Shown: in pieces, positions 54,400 through 64,000 of the stretch
How the letters are laid out: each line of letters starts with the position of its first letter
Numbering within the stretch: position 1 is the first letter of the stretch
Origin: Thereva unica
Taxonomy: Eukaryota > Arthropoda > Insecta > Diptera > Therevidae
NCBI GenBank assembly: GCA_949987705.1
Contig: OX465282.1
Coordinates: forward strand, 8,978,501-9,042,500
Direction: 5' to 3'
Length of the DNA stretch: 64,000 bases
The notes under the pieces: model-generated
Told to the model about the DNA's origin: nothing
Database searches by the model: none
The model's input: the letters and a program-made list of their open reading frames with translations, nothing else
Position numbers and translations under genes: made by a program

Positions 54400-57075
54400 G
54401 TTCACCGAGACCGGTCAAGTCTAAGCGACAACCAGGCCTGTTCAAGCTGTCTAGTAAAGAAGTATGAGTAATAGGATATAGTGTAATAGGCCAAGCGAGA
54501 GGCTTTTAACTTTTGGACCCAATACCTTACCAAAAGAAGAAGACGAGATCGGTTTTTCGAAAGTAGTGAAATATCATCCCAAATCGCCTGGAAAATTTTG
54601 AACTTATCTATGAATAATTTCGTATGGTTGGGGGGACTTAAATGGTCGATTTATCTGTCGTAAAAACTCCTAATCCGCTTTACTATACGTTCAACCATTT
54701 GTTTCATATACAAATTTCTGCGTGAATCATGATTTTTCTCGGATTCTGTTGGATTATATTAATTCCACTTAAGATCAATAAACTACAAAAAACAATTTGC
54801 CAGAAATTTAATTTAACTAAGCTCATGCGTCCACACCACCATAGGCACCACGGCTTCTGCTGCCTTGTGTTGGGTTTTCCCTTTCATAAAATTATGCCGA
54901 TAAAAATTTACATTTTTGCAAGCTTAAATGGCGCCAATTCACTTTGCTATGATGATGGCTTGCTCAGTGGTTAAATTCACCACCATATTTGTGTATATCC
55001 TTGCATGAGCAAAAACTTTAACGCAAAATTTTGCCACCTCATGCCACAATTAAATTTTATCAGCTTTAATGCAATAAATCTGGAATTTGTTTTAACATTT
55101 ATTTATGCTCTTGTGCCACCTGAACATTGTGTGTCCCACATCCGGGGGCTAACGTTGTCACTTGAGTTGAAGGGAAAGTAATTTACATACATCCCATTTA
55201 TCTTTTTCCCTTATTCCTGGTGTTATTAAATAAATTCTGACTCAGGTTATATTCAGGTGCGAATTTTCAGGCAAGCAATTTTATTTTGTACATCTGCGGA
55301 CGAGAAAAACACCCACATATAAATCTTGGGGCTTATTTTAAGGTTCAATAAATTGTGATTGAATTTCCGATAAAAATTTGAACGGAGCAATATTTATTGC
55401 AGGTTAATAAAATTTATTTTGTCGCGGGTATTGCAGAACTAGTTTTAAAGTTTCACTTTTGTATAAAATTTTTCTTTATTAAATTAAATGGTGACTAATA
55501 AATGGTGATGTGGTAAATTGCCCTAAAGGAATTTCTATCACCTAATGTGTAACGAGAAGCTTAACCTTGTTGTCTACCTTTGACTACTCTTGCGTGCTGA
55601 CTTCAATTGAAAACAACTTGAGATCCTTGCCAATTGAGCTTATATACACCGCAACACCTTTCAATAAAGCGCCGACAAAGCAATACGTGTGCTACAGCAC
55701 TAGCTCCGCTCTATACATGTGCCCATACGTAGCCCTGAGGGATGACAATGAAATCATGAAACGAAGAGTAAACACAATCAATAGATCCTTTGGAAAAAGG
55801 AGTACATCTGCATTGGCGAACCAGTATAATAGGAGCACGTGGCATTCAACCTGGCAATTGCGAATCTCACCCTTTTCCTGACACTTCCATTTCGCCGTGA
55901 ACATATGTATGTATGTGAGCGCGTCCAAGGGACAGGGTTATGACGACGATGGGGTGTTATGGGTGTGGAGGGTGATCCGATATTGCTGGAACAGTTTGCT
56001 TTAGATCATACGAGAATCACGCTAACAAGAAATTCGTTTTTATTGTTCTGCATTTACCGGGGATGTGTGATTGCCTGGGTTTTAGTCGGTGGCCGGGACC
56101 TGGGGTCAAAATCAATCAAAGCTTACCGGTTTCAAAGAGTAAAAACAATAGTGAACAGCTCACGTCAATCATTCTGGAATTATTGAATAGAAGCAATTTT
56201 CTAAGTCTCTGCGATGACCATTGAAAGCGAACGGTTAATCTAGGAAATTCATTGGTCAGCAGAGATAAACCTTAATTGTTAAATTTTATTAAGTTAATTG
56301 AAAAAGTTTTGTTTTTTGGAAATCTAGTTAGTTAAGCTATAGATTGAACGTGCTAAATTATTATGCATATCTTCAGGGCCGGCTTGAGATATTTATTTTA
56401 GGTATATATACATATAACAAGGTGCATCTTTTTATTTGAGGCAGTACAATGTCATATTTCAAATGAGGCGAAGTGCCATTATGATGCCAAAATGACAAAA
56501 CAGACAAATTACAAAAAGAAAGAAAATAAATACCCATGAAGAGCTTTTTTCATGAGTTTAATTCTAATAACGCCTTAGACTGCCTCAGAGTAAGAGTAAG
56601 AACATAAGAAACCTATGCCTCCACGATGTAATCAGGCCTTGCTTTATTTGAATTTGAATTTAACTGCCCCAAAAGAAAGAAGAAACCCATGTCCACTACG
56701 TATTTACAATCACACCACGCCTCTTAGACATCTCACACGCACACGCTCATTCCAGTAAGATATTATTTTTAAACCGGTACATTTCAAAAAAAAATTGAGG
56801 CCTCAGTACAACTTACTATCGTGTAAGGGACAAATGTACGGCTTTGTGTAAGTCTGGCTCAGCCCTAGTTTGAAGCTACTTTATATAATAATTTGTCTAT
56901 GGTATTATGAACAAATGGTTTTCTACGTTTCACAGTCATTTGTTTGTTAATTTCTGGGGAAACAAAAGACTTTTGTTCAAAAATAGATGTACGTGCTAGC
57001 TTCTAATATACATTTGCAAATTGCAATTAATTCTTCGTTCAGCCTGGTTATAAAAATAGTAGAGTTCCAATAAAA
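54400..57075. other. Non-coding stretch with one unassigned frame
   Basis: Nothing is firmly recognised. A + frame at 55567-55881 (104 codons) has ALRDDNEIMKRRVNTINRSF, which looks helical, but no family is apparent and no splice pattern supports it. Confidence 0.4.
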
Positions 57076-57080
57076 TTTCT

Positions 57081-57162
57081 AGAGATATAGGACCCTCTAT
57101 AGTTGTTCTTTGAACTCTGAAAAAGAAAAGACATAATAATATAGGGTCCTATACCTCTCTCA
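57081..57162. repeat. Short inverted repeat
   Basis: AGAGATATAGGACCCTCTAT pairs with ATATAGGGTCCTATACCTCT across about 40 bp. It could be a tiny foldback element or a chance hairpin. Confidence 0.5.
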
Positions 57163-57337
57163 CTCGATTCACAAGCAGAAGAGGGATTTAGAAGTTCGTC
57201 TGCTATTGCCCTGCACTAATTTATTGCTAGAAACTGGACACAATAGATGCAAAAAACCTTGCTAGCTGTCTTTTACGTTTTTTACCAATACAAGGAGGTA
57301 CTTGTGCACGGCATTGTGCCTTGTATTGTGGAACTAT

Positions 57338-58118
57338 ACTTCGGCGGACTCCGTTTTGCGCGACAGCTCTCACCTCCAACCAGGATCTTTTTTTTTATTT
57401 TTTAATAAACCGTCTACGGTTTCTAGCATCGTGTTTAACGTTTCTGATTGGGGCGATTTTAAGGCGAATAGTTGCTACAATCCAATGGTAGTCGCTTCCA
57501 GTGTCTGCTCCCCTGAAACTCCTGACACCCTCCAGAATAGTTCTCCATCTGCAGCTGACGGCCACGTGATCTATCTGATTTCTCATTCTACCATCGGGCG
57601 ATACCCAGGTCTCTTTGTGTATCTTCTTGTGACAAAAGTAAGTTCCACCTACCAAGAGTTGGTGGGAACTACAAAAGTCAACGAAAAGCTCAGCATTGCT
57701 ATTTGTAACATGGATTAGGCCTTGATTTCCAATTGTTTGTTCAAGGCCGGTGTTGTCACGGCCGATCTGTACGTTTAAGTCAACCATTAATACAATGATG
57801 TCTCCCCTTGGAATGGAGCGACCTGGACCTGGACCTGGCTCTTTTGGTGAATATCACGCCAACGCCACTCCTACGGTTTTCAGTTTCGTTTCTCCCAGAA
57901 TATGAGAAGGACTCACCGTTTGGGCAGATGTGTTCGCCCGCATCGGGCCATCTGGTATCGCTAAGTCCCATGATCTTGATTTTATATCGATTCATCTCGT
58001 TGAGGACTTCATCCAGCCGTCCCTCAGCAAGCAGTGTTCTCACATTCCATGATCCGATTCGTGTCCTTGTTCGAAAAGCACAGGTCGTCGTCGTGCTGTC
58101 CATCCGGTTCCGAGGCAT
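57338..58118 (-). pseudogene. RTE-like LINE endonuclease with fused 3' scrap
   Basis: On minus, 58118-57780 encodes RTRTRIGSWNVRTLLAEGRL, MGLSDTRWPDAGEH and RRSGVGVIFTKRA, the start of an APE-type endonuclease. 57787-57395 continues with MVDLNVQIGRDNTGLEQTIG, VGGTYFCHKKIHKETWVSPD and RNQIDHVAV, the catalytic ND and DH-containing part, ending near GSDYHWIVATIRLK. The usual SDH has decayed. RT is absent: after a T-rich run the sequence joins a C-terminal scrap (57338-57388) of family D. This is an internally deleted copy. Confidence 0.85.
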
Positions 58119-58139
58119 TGTTTTGCCGATTCGTAGAAT

Positions 58140-58262
58140 AACCTATTGCAGTCAGTATTTCCGAACTCCTACAACATCCAAGAGTTCAAACGCAGGGTTC
58201 ATCACCACCTTCTTAAATACCCCCCGTACCTTTTAATCCTTAACCTATACCCCCCCCCCCTC
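58140..58262 (+). mobile_element. LINE family A 3' scrap
   Basis: LLQSVFPNSYNIQEFKRRVH then HHLLKYPP is encoded on +, matching the C-terminus of the LINE at 300-1585. A C-run lies at 58250-58260. Confidence 0.75.
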
Positions 58263-58279
58263 ATCCCTCCACCGTAATA

Positions 58280-58955
58280 ATCAACATCTATAATGGACTC
58301 CGACAAGGAGACGTCTGGCCTGCCTCTTTTCTACCTGAATACGATATTCGGGAATGACAGTAACTGGCACAACCCTTCACAAGTCCACCCAATTACTAGC
58401 TTATGTAGACGATATTGACATCATTGGTAGAGCAATAACAGCTGTACAGGAAGCTTTCACCCAGATTGCGCGGGCGGCACTAAAGCTGGAACTGTATATC
58501 AACAAGACCAAAACAACCGGCTGCTAAAAGCCAACAAAGCCTACGGTATTCTGTCAAAGCTCAACAAATGCAGCCATTTAACCATAACGTCCAAAATTGT
58601 ACTATACAAGATGATGGATGTACCGGTACTCACATATACATCTGAGACGTGGGTGCTTAGGAAAAAGCTTCCTTCCTTTTAGCTGAGAGGAAAGTCTTTC
58701 GGAGATTGTTGTCCCCTTATGTGAAGGAGGACAATTCTGGGAGCTCTACAACGACGAGATCTCTGTAGGCTTCGGTGTGGAAGGCATGTTACTTGGGGAC
58801 GAACCTGCTCGCAAAGATTGTTGCAGTAAGATATATGGTATGCGACAGTTAGAGTGACCGAGTTTCCGCTGGAAGGATAGCATAGACCAGAACGCTGAGA
58901 ACTTACGGATGCCAAACAGAGAAGAGAACAGTAGTAAAGCCGTAAAGTAAGTAAA
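58280..58955 (+). pseudogene. RTE-like LINE RT fragment with YVDD motif
   Basis: The + strand encodes NGLRQGD (motif B, about 58290-58310) and, in another frame, LLAYVDDIDIIGRAITAVQE (motif C, about 58396-58455), followed by ARAALKLELYINKTKT. Frameshifted thumb and C-terminal parts follow. Only a few hundred bases of RT remain. Confidence 0.75.
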
Positions 58956-58959
58956 CATC

Positions 58960-59815
58960 ATAACATAACCGTAAGTAAGTAAACATCATAACTTTCTTGT
59001 ATACGAGTAGAAGTAATTAACAAATAATTAATAAGGAGAATAATTTAATTTTTTTAATTTTCTAAAAAATTTAATAGCTTCTTCAATTAGAATTGTTCTT
59101 ACAACGTTTGGTTAGTTGCATTTTAAATGGACTTTGGTCCGCCATCATAAGTGAAAACAAGTTTACTAGTAAATCATATAGCTTGGTATTATGGCTGCTC
59201 TGCCAATACCACAAACGCTTTGCTTCTAGGCAATAAATATATAAAATATAGAAAAATTATTCATAATATAGAATGTCATTACATTACATTTTTAGTCCAC
59301 CCATAGGTGCAACCACCTTTCCTAAGTACTATGCAGAAAATATTACATTTGTAAAAACAATTTCATGTTACTTATTCGCTTAACTTAAAACAACTAAAAT
59401 TAGGTACTTATACAGATAAGAAAAAGAAAATTAAATAAATGACGAGAAAAAAGAGAAATAAATGAAATAAAATAACAGATTGTTCAGTATAGATACATAA
59501 CTTATTCATAAGGTTATATAACATTTACGTCCTTATCCCTATTATTACATCGGCCTCAATATTATTAATTCAGCTACCTTATTGGAAGAGTGCTGCCTTT
59601 ATAGGTTTATTTTATTTATTTAATAAAAAAAAATTAAGTCGCGATAAACTGCACCGCTATTGCCTCTTTTTTATTTCCTCCAGTTATTTCTAACTACTAA
59701 CCTCTCTCGTTAGGAGCTATTGTTGTTTTGTAGAAGGTCGGTAAGAAAGTGACTTCATCTGATAGTTCCAAAAAAGGGAGGGAGTCAGGATGCAGCATAT
59801 GAAACGGGGAAAGGT
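58960..59815. other. Non-coding AT-rich stretch
   Basis: A 20-bp direct repeat (AAGTAAGTAAACATCATAAC) occurs at about 58946 and 58973. Nothing else is recognised. Confidence 0.45.
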
Positions 59816-59819
59816 GAGT

Positions 59820-61600
59820 CTGGCCGATAATGGACGACGCACGAGAGTTTTTATTCTGCTGCGAGAGTTTTTATTCTGTCGTTAGGGTAGTTCCTCATTT
59901 TTACCAACCTTTTTCGCATATTCGATAGTAGGTACATCATGATTGGATTCATATTGGTTTCCCTGTAGATAGTCTTGTTAGAGAACCATTTGTTTTCGGC
60001 ACTCATGTACATTGGCGCGCAGTGTCTCAGTACCTTCCTTTCAAATATTTGAATTTCCTTAGCAATGGTGGGCGAAATCGAGAACCATATCGGAGAGGCA
60101 TAAGCGAGCACTGGCCGAATGATGATTTTATACATTAGAGTCTTAGTATTACTATATAGAACTTTGGAGGTAATCAGTGGTTTAAGACTGGCTAGCACTG
60201 AGCGAGCTTTATGAATCTACGCTTTAACGTGGGGATTCTATTTTAGATTCTAACTCCTAGATCCTCGAAATTGGTCTTGGGGACCAGCACCACTTCCCCG
60301 GTTCTGATTCTAACATTCCTAGCTACGGCAGGTGCAGCCCTATGCCCCTTCTCAGCAGGGTTCCTAAAGCATATTAGTTCACACTTGGTTTTGTTCATTT
60401 CGATTATCCATTTGCACAAGAATTCCATAATTGTAATTACATGATGTTGAAGCGCTACCGCTGCCCTTATTGGGAATACTTCCGAAGTCATGACCACTGT
60501 GTCGCCTGCGTATTGAATAGCACTGGAAGAGCCTACCATGTGTGGAAAATCTTAGAGAAACAGGTTAAACAGCTTGGGGCCTAGAATGGATCCTTGCGGC
60601 ACCCCTGTTTCCATTCTGAGCAGTTTTGAGCAAAGATTCCCATTTGAAAAATCCCGGATCTTCGGTGATTAACTTCAACAGCACCCCCCATGCCACACTC
60701 TGTCAAAAGTCTTACTCATATCTATGGAGCAAGCGTGCACTTTTACTTCTTAGATTTTGAATGATTTTTTCCTGGAAGAACAGTAGCGCCTGTTCCGTTG
60801 AGTGTTTCTTTTCAAAGCCAAATTGGGAATGGGGTTTGTTCTCAAAACAAAACTTCTCGAGCTTACCCAGGATCAGTTTTTCTAAAAGTTTACCGATGCT
60901 TGAGAGCATCGCTGTTGGTCTAAAATCGTCAGTACGTGAGGGCCTGGATAGCTTATCTTGGCTCTCTTCCAGCATTTCGGAAAGAAGCAGTGGTTTACGC
61001 AGTTGTTGAACGGAGGGCACAAATGTGAGTCGAGCACGCCCAGAGATTTTTTTAGGATAAAGTTAGAGACCCCATCCGGGCCAGCAGATCTTTTCCCTTT
61101 CAGACTTTCGCCCAATTCTAAAATAGAGGAGAACGTAGTGAAATATCTACCTTCAACCGCGGGATCGGAGGCTGTATTTGTTGGCGCTGGGGCGTCCTGT
61201 TCGATCCTAGCAATGATCTCATCCACTTGGGAATCTGTCGGGTTATTAAAATCGAAGGGGTCCTTCAAGAAGATTTTTTCATACTGGTCCCTGAAGGCAT
61301 TATGCTTCTCCTCTGGATTAGTGATAGTTCTTCCATCAACAATTAATTTGGAGTTCTGAAAGCTAGCCTTTCCCTTCTTTCTCCCCGTCAGGCGGTCAAT
61401 TTCCTTAAACGCCTGTGGAGACGGTCTAATTTTGCGCAACTGCCTCTCATGCCAAGCGTTCGCGTCCAGCCTAAGTTTTTCACGAACCAGTTTATTAAGG
61501 CAGGTTATTCTTATTGAGAGCTCCGCATATTCTGCGTTCTGTCTATTTCCGGTTCGGCAAAAAATTCTTCTGAGAGCCCGCAGCCTATAAGGAGAATATA
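59820..61600 (-). pseudogene. Jockey-like LINE reverse transcriptase, nearly complete RT
   Basis: On minus: linker with WHERQLRKIRPSPQAFKEID (about 61470-61410), KRSAGPDGVSNFILKK, DDFRPTAMLSSIGKLLEKLI, HSQFGFEKKHSTEQALLFFQ (60830-60770). After a break over motifs A and B comes the catalytic block as YAGDTVVMTSE instead of YADD (about 60515-60490), NKTKCELICFRNP, NFEDLGVRI, then YKIIIRPVLAYASPIWF and IQIFERKVLRHCAPMYMS. The D-to-G change and frameshifts mark it as inactive. Confidence 0.9.
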
Positions 61601-61604
61601 TTAT

Positions 61605-63058
61605 TGTTTAGTTGATTATTGATAAAATAGCTCAAGGATATTTTTTAGTACAATGCAATTTACGAAATTCGTTTATAATGGATTTATAGAGCAATACAAT
61701 TTTCATTGAATTTTTTGACATTATTACAAATTTTGCATGATAAAGCCATTATTTCTTTACTCAGAAACATAACTTAAGAACCATCTTTTTTGTGTTAACA
61801 TCAATTCCCAAAAGTACCTATAACTAATTTAAAAACTCAATACGAATGAATTTCACTTCTACGAAATTATACATAAATTCAAAACAGCTTAAATATTGAA
61901 CCCAACTGAAAAGACCTCTTCAAACTCATTTACAAAAGTACGTCTGATCGCTTTGCTATTTCCATATTCCTCCAACAGTAGTCGAGGAGCACCATAATTC
62001 TAGAATCTCAACCTTAGAGCTCTAGAAGTCATAAATTCTACAAAGTTCACCTCTTTGCGCAGTAGCTAGAGCTAGAAAAGCGGCAACTACAACATTATAG
62101 TCTTGCAATTGCTGCAGATGATGTTAAGTGGATGCATTACAAAACATTACTCTTTTGCATAACAAAGAAGCTCAGAATTTCTCATATAGTATTTACAATC
62201 ATCATCTCTCTACCACATAATAATATCGCATGGGAAATTCTGTATGTGGCTGAACAAGGGATGTATGGGGCTACATATAGATACAATTTCCATAAATATG
62301 AGTCGGAATCCAACTGAGACATGTCGTCATGAATTGGTTCACGTTTCAATGATTTTGTTAAGTCTAACAGCAAAATACCACGCGCCCTTTCTATTACAAG
62401 CTAGACTGAGCACTTTGATGTTGTTATTGGTATCGTTATCAGTTTAAATATACATTTCGATATACTCTCGCTCTCTCGTATTTCTAAGAAGAATTACATA
62501 TTTATGAAATATCACAGATTGAATGATGCCTTTTCGTGTTTGTTTCAATGTATGTGGCTTAAAGGGCTTTATTATGGAATCAAAATCCGTGTGAAGTTTA
62601 TTTTTGAAAATGATTTAAAACGACTCAATACATGTAATTTTAGTTCATGGTGATACTAGAAGTGTCATAGATTAATTATAGCTCCTTAGTGACTGAATGG
62701 TAGCTTTTATTACTGTTAAAGTTAATGAAGGAGTATCATGTTGAAAATTATAAGTTTAAAGATTGAGAAAATCGCAAACTATTAATTAGGGTTTAAAGAT
62801 CCCTTCTGTCTTTAAACTAGATTCGTTATATGATTACTAAAGATGTAATTCTACAAAACATACCAGGAGAGCCCTAAGCTCTCAAATTAGCACAAATTAA
62901 TTTTCAGGAGTTAAATACGTAACGATATTTTGTAGCTAACCTTCCTCAAACGAATATCCAACTTCATTTTACGAATTCGAACTGAAAATTGACCGTGTTA
63001 ACGCATTAGTATATTCGGCATATTCCCATAAAATATTACTAAGGCAATAATAGCTTAG
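61605..63058. other. Non-coding AT-rich stretch
   Basis: No gene is recognised. Frames at 62132-62317, 62244-62447 and 62373-62182 overlap one another and match no family. Confidence 0.45.
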
Positions 63059-63062
63059 ATCA

Positions 63063-63085
63063 GCGGTCGGCAGCCCAAATGCATT
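63063..63085. repeat. Isolated hAT-like end
   Basis: CAGCGGTCGGCAGCCC is typical of hAT termini. No inverse partner was found within the window, so it may be a solo end of a decayed element. Confidence 0.35.
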
Positions 63086-63089
63086 GGCG

Positions 63090-63695
63090 TGCCACAAAAC
63101 AGATATTTAAAACTACTGCACATTATCATCATCATCAAAACACACCATTAGCAACTTTAAAGACTCCCATTTACATACAGGCCGCCGGCAGGCCCTGGCC
63201 TTTCTTAGCAGGTCGGCAGGTACAGCCCGATTAAGGTCACTCAGTCTGACTAAAGGATGAGAACCTGAAGCATTCGGCTGACAGGCTGTGGACTGCAGGT
63301 GACTTTATGATTCCCTACACACAGTAAGCGTTGCAGGTAGTTCAAGTGAAAAAATCTTCATGGCCTCAACGAACACATCAGACTGAATAGAAGTTCGGAT
63401 CTTCATCTTCAGGCACGAATTGACTGCAGGTGCCATCCAATTTGGAAAGCGGTGAATATTAATATTTGGCCGCAAGACGTTAAACCTTTCAGGCCACGAT
63501 CTGTATGTGAATGACTGCAAGGGTTTCTTTATATTAGCGTTCGAGTGAGCTGGGTCCCGGGCGACGGTGTTAAAGTATATTGCTTATGTAGTGTGTACAT
63601 CTGTTACGTAGGTAAACGGATGCCTCCAGTGCGACTGTTTTGTTGACACAACTTATGTACCTTGATTGTGAAGTGGTGGTTTGGTCCGGTGTGGC
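63090..63695. other. Unassigned moderately GC-rich block
   Basis: A minus frame (63520-63305) encodes SFTYRSWPERFNVLRPNINI, then PNWMAPAVNSCLKMK, which I do not recognise. It could be part of the R1-like LINE 3' region next to it. Confidence 0.3.
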
Positions 63696-63699
63696 GGAT

Positions 63700-64000
63700 G
63701 CTTAGAGCCATCCTGTAGAATTTAGGAAGCTTAACAGTGATCTGATCTCTGGACTGGACATCTTTTTTAAGTCTTCAAAACGTAACTGCCTAGAGTGCGC
63801 TGTCTGGCTTTACCTAATGCCGGGCACTTACGCAGGTAGTGAACAAGTCTTGCTTTTTCGTCCGACTCTCCACAGCTACGACAACAGACGTTGAACGGAA
63901 TGCCATGTGGATTGTTTTCTATTTATCATAAGTTGGCCAAGTCGCCTTAGAGATAGTGCAGGTCTCCATTGCTCTACACTTTTGGTTGGCTAGCAGTAAG
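63700..64000 (-). pseudogene. R1-like LINE C-terminal end, running off the window
   Basis: On minus the sequence reads a decayed R-R-L-GQL block, then frames with CGSCGESDEKARLVHYL and CPALGKARQRTLGSYVLKT, the C-x2-C...H...C tail of R1/LOA/I LINEs. It resembles the tail at 40050-40150. It continues beyond 64000. Confidence 0.7.

Noticed and set aside
1..64000. CRISPR array, prokaryotic operons, rRNA genes
   Set aside because: No regularly spaced short repeats with unique spacers, no ribosome-binding-site-led operons and no rRNA sequence are present; introns and transposon types indicate a eukaryotic genome.

Overview
This window looks like repeat-rich nuclear DNA from an arthropod, most likely an insect and plausibly a dipteran. 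It is AT-rich and shows no convincing intact host gene. What can be recognised is almost entirely transposable elements: non-LTR retrotransposons (RTE-, Jockey/CR1- and R1/I-like), fragments of Ty3/gypsy and BEL/Pao LTR elements, DNA transposons with clear target-site duplications (hAT, PIF/Harbinger, Transib-like, Tc1/mariner-like), and two copies of a tRNA-derived SINE. The organism call rests on this mix and on a short 61-bp spliceosomal intron; no single feature proves it.

Layout. At 0.3-1.6 kb there is a 5'-truncated LINE. At 3.55-8.55 kb lies the best-preserved locus: a hAT element with a perfect 8-bp duplication encloses a second hAT element, which encloses a PIF/Harbinger transposon (4576-7473). 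That Harbinger carries a MADF-type DNA-binding gene on + and a DDE transposase gene on -, and the second exon of each gene lies inside the intron of the other. The stretch 9.3-21.3 kb holds LINE fragments, a Harbinger deletion derivative (13627-14814) carrying stubs of both Harbinger genes, a 265-bp hairpin MITE in the adjoining TTA, a gypsy remnant, dispersed satellite-like repeats, a degraded Harbinger transposase and a short-form SINE inside an R1-like LINE. Around 24.3-28 kb there is a LINE split by a hAT element with a perfect 8-bp duplication, and a Transib-like MITE with 126-bp arms flanked by CGGCG. The stretch 28-36.9 kb is mostly featureless apart from the long-form SINE and a dispersed repeat.

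Between 36.9 and 48.3 kb are MITEs, an RTE-like LINE with an internal deletion followed by a gypsy integrase tail, an R1-like LINE with a TA-flanked MITE in its RNase H region, and a second RTE-like LINE. The second RTE-like copy is broken by two DNA transposons only 17 bp apart: a MITE with a CTG duplication and a 1.7-kb Transib-like element containing a 122-bp tandem array and a LINE tail. From 50 to 64 kb there are a possible exon-like remnant, a broken BEL/Pao integrase, hAT-like MITEs built from AGTCTTGC repeats, and several more LINE fragments, the last running off the right edge.

How the parts work together: only the Harbinger locus still looks like a functional pair (transposase plus MADF partner, with palindromic subterminal motifs). 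It shows a likely frameshift near the end of the MADF gene. The other elements are relics or non-autonomous passengers that depend on proteins encoded elsewhere. Nested insertions give a relative order: hosts are older than what sits inside them.
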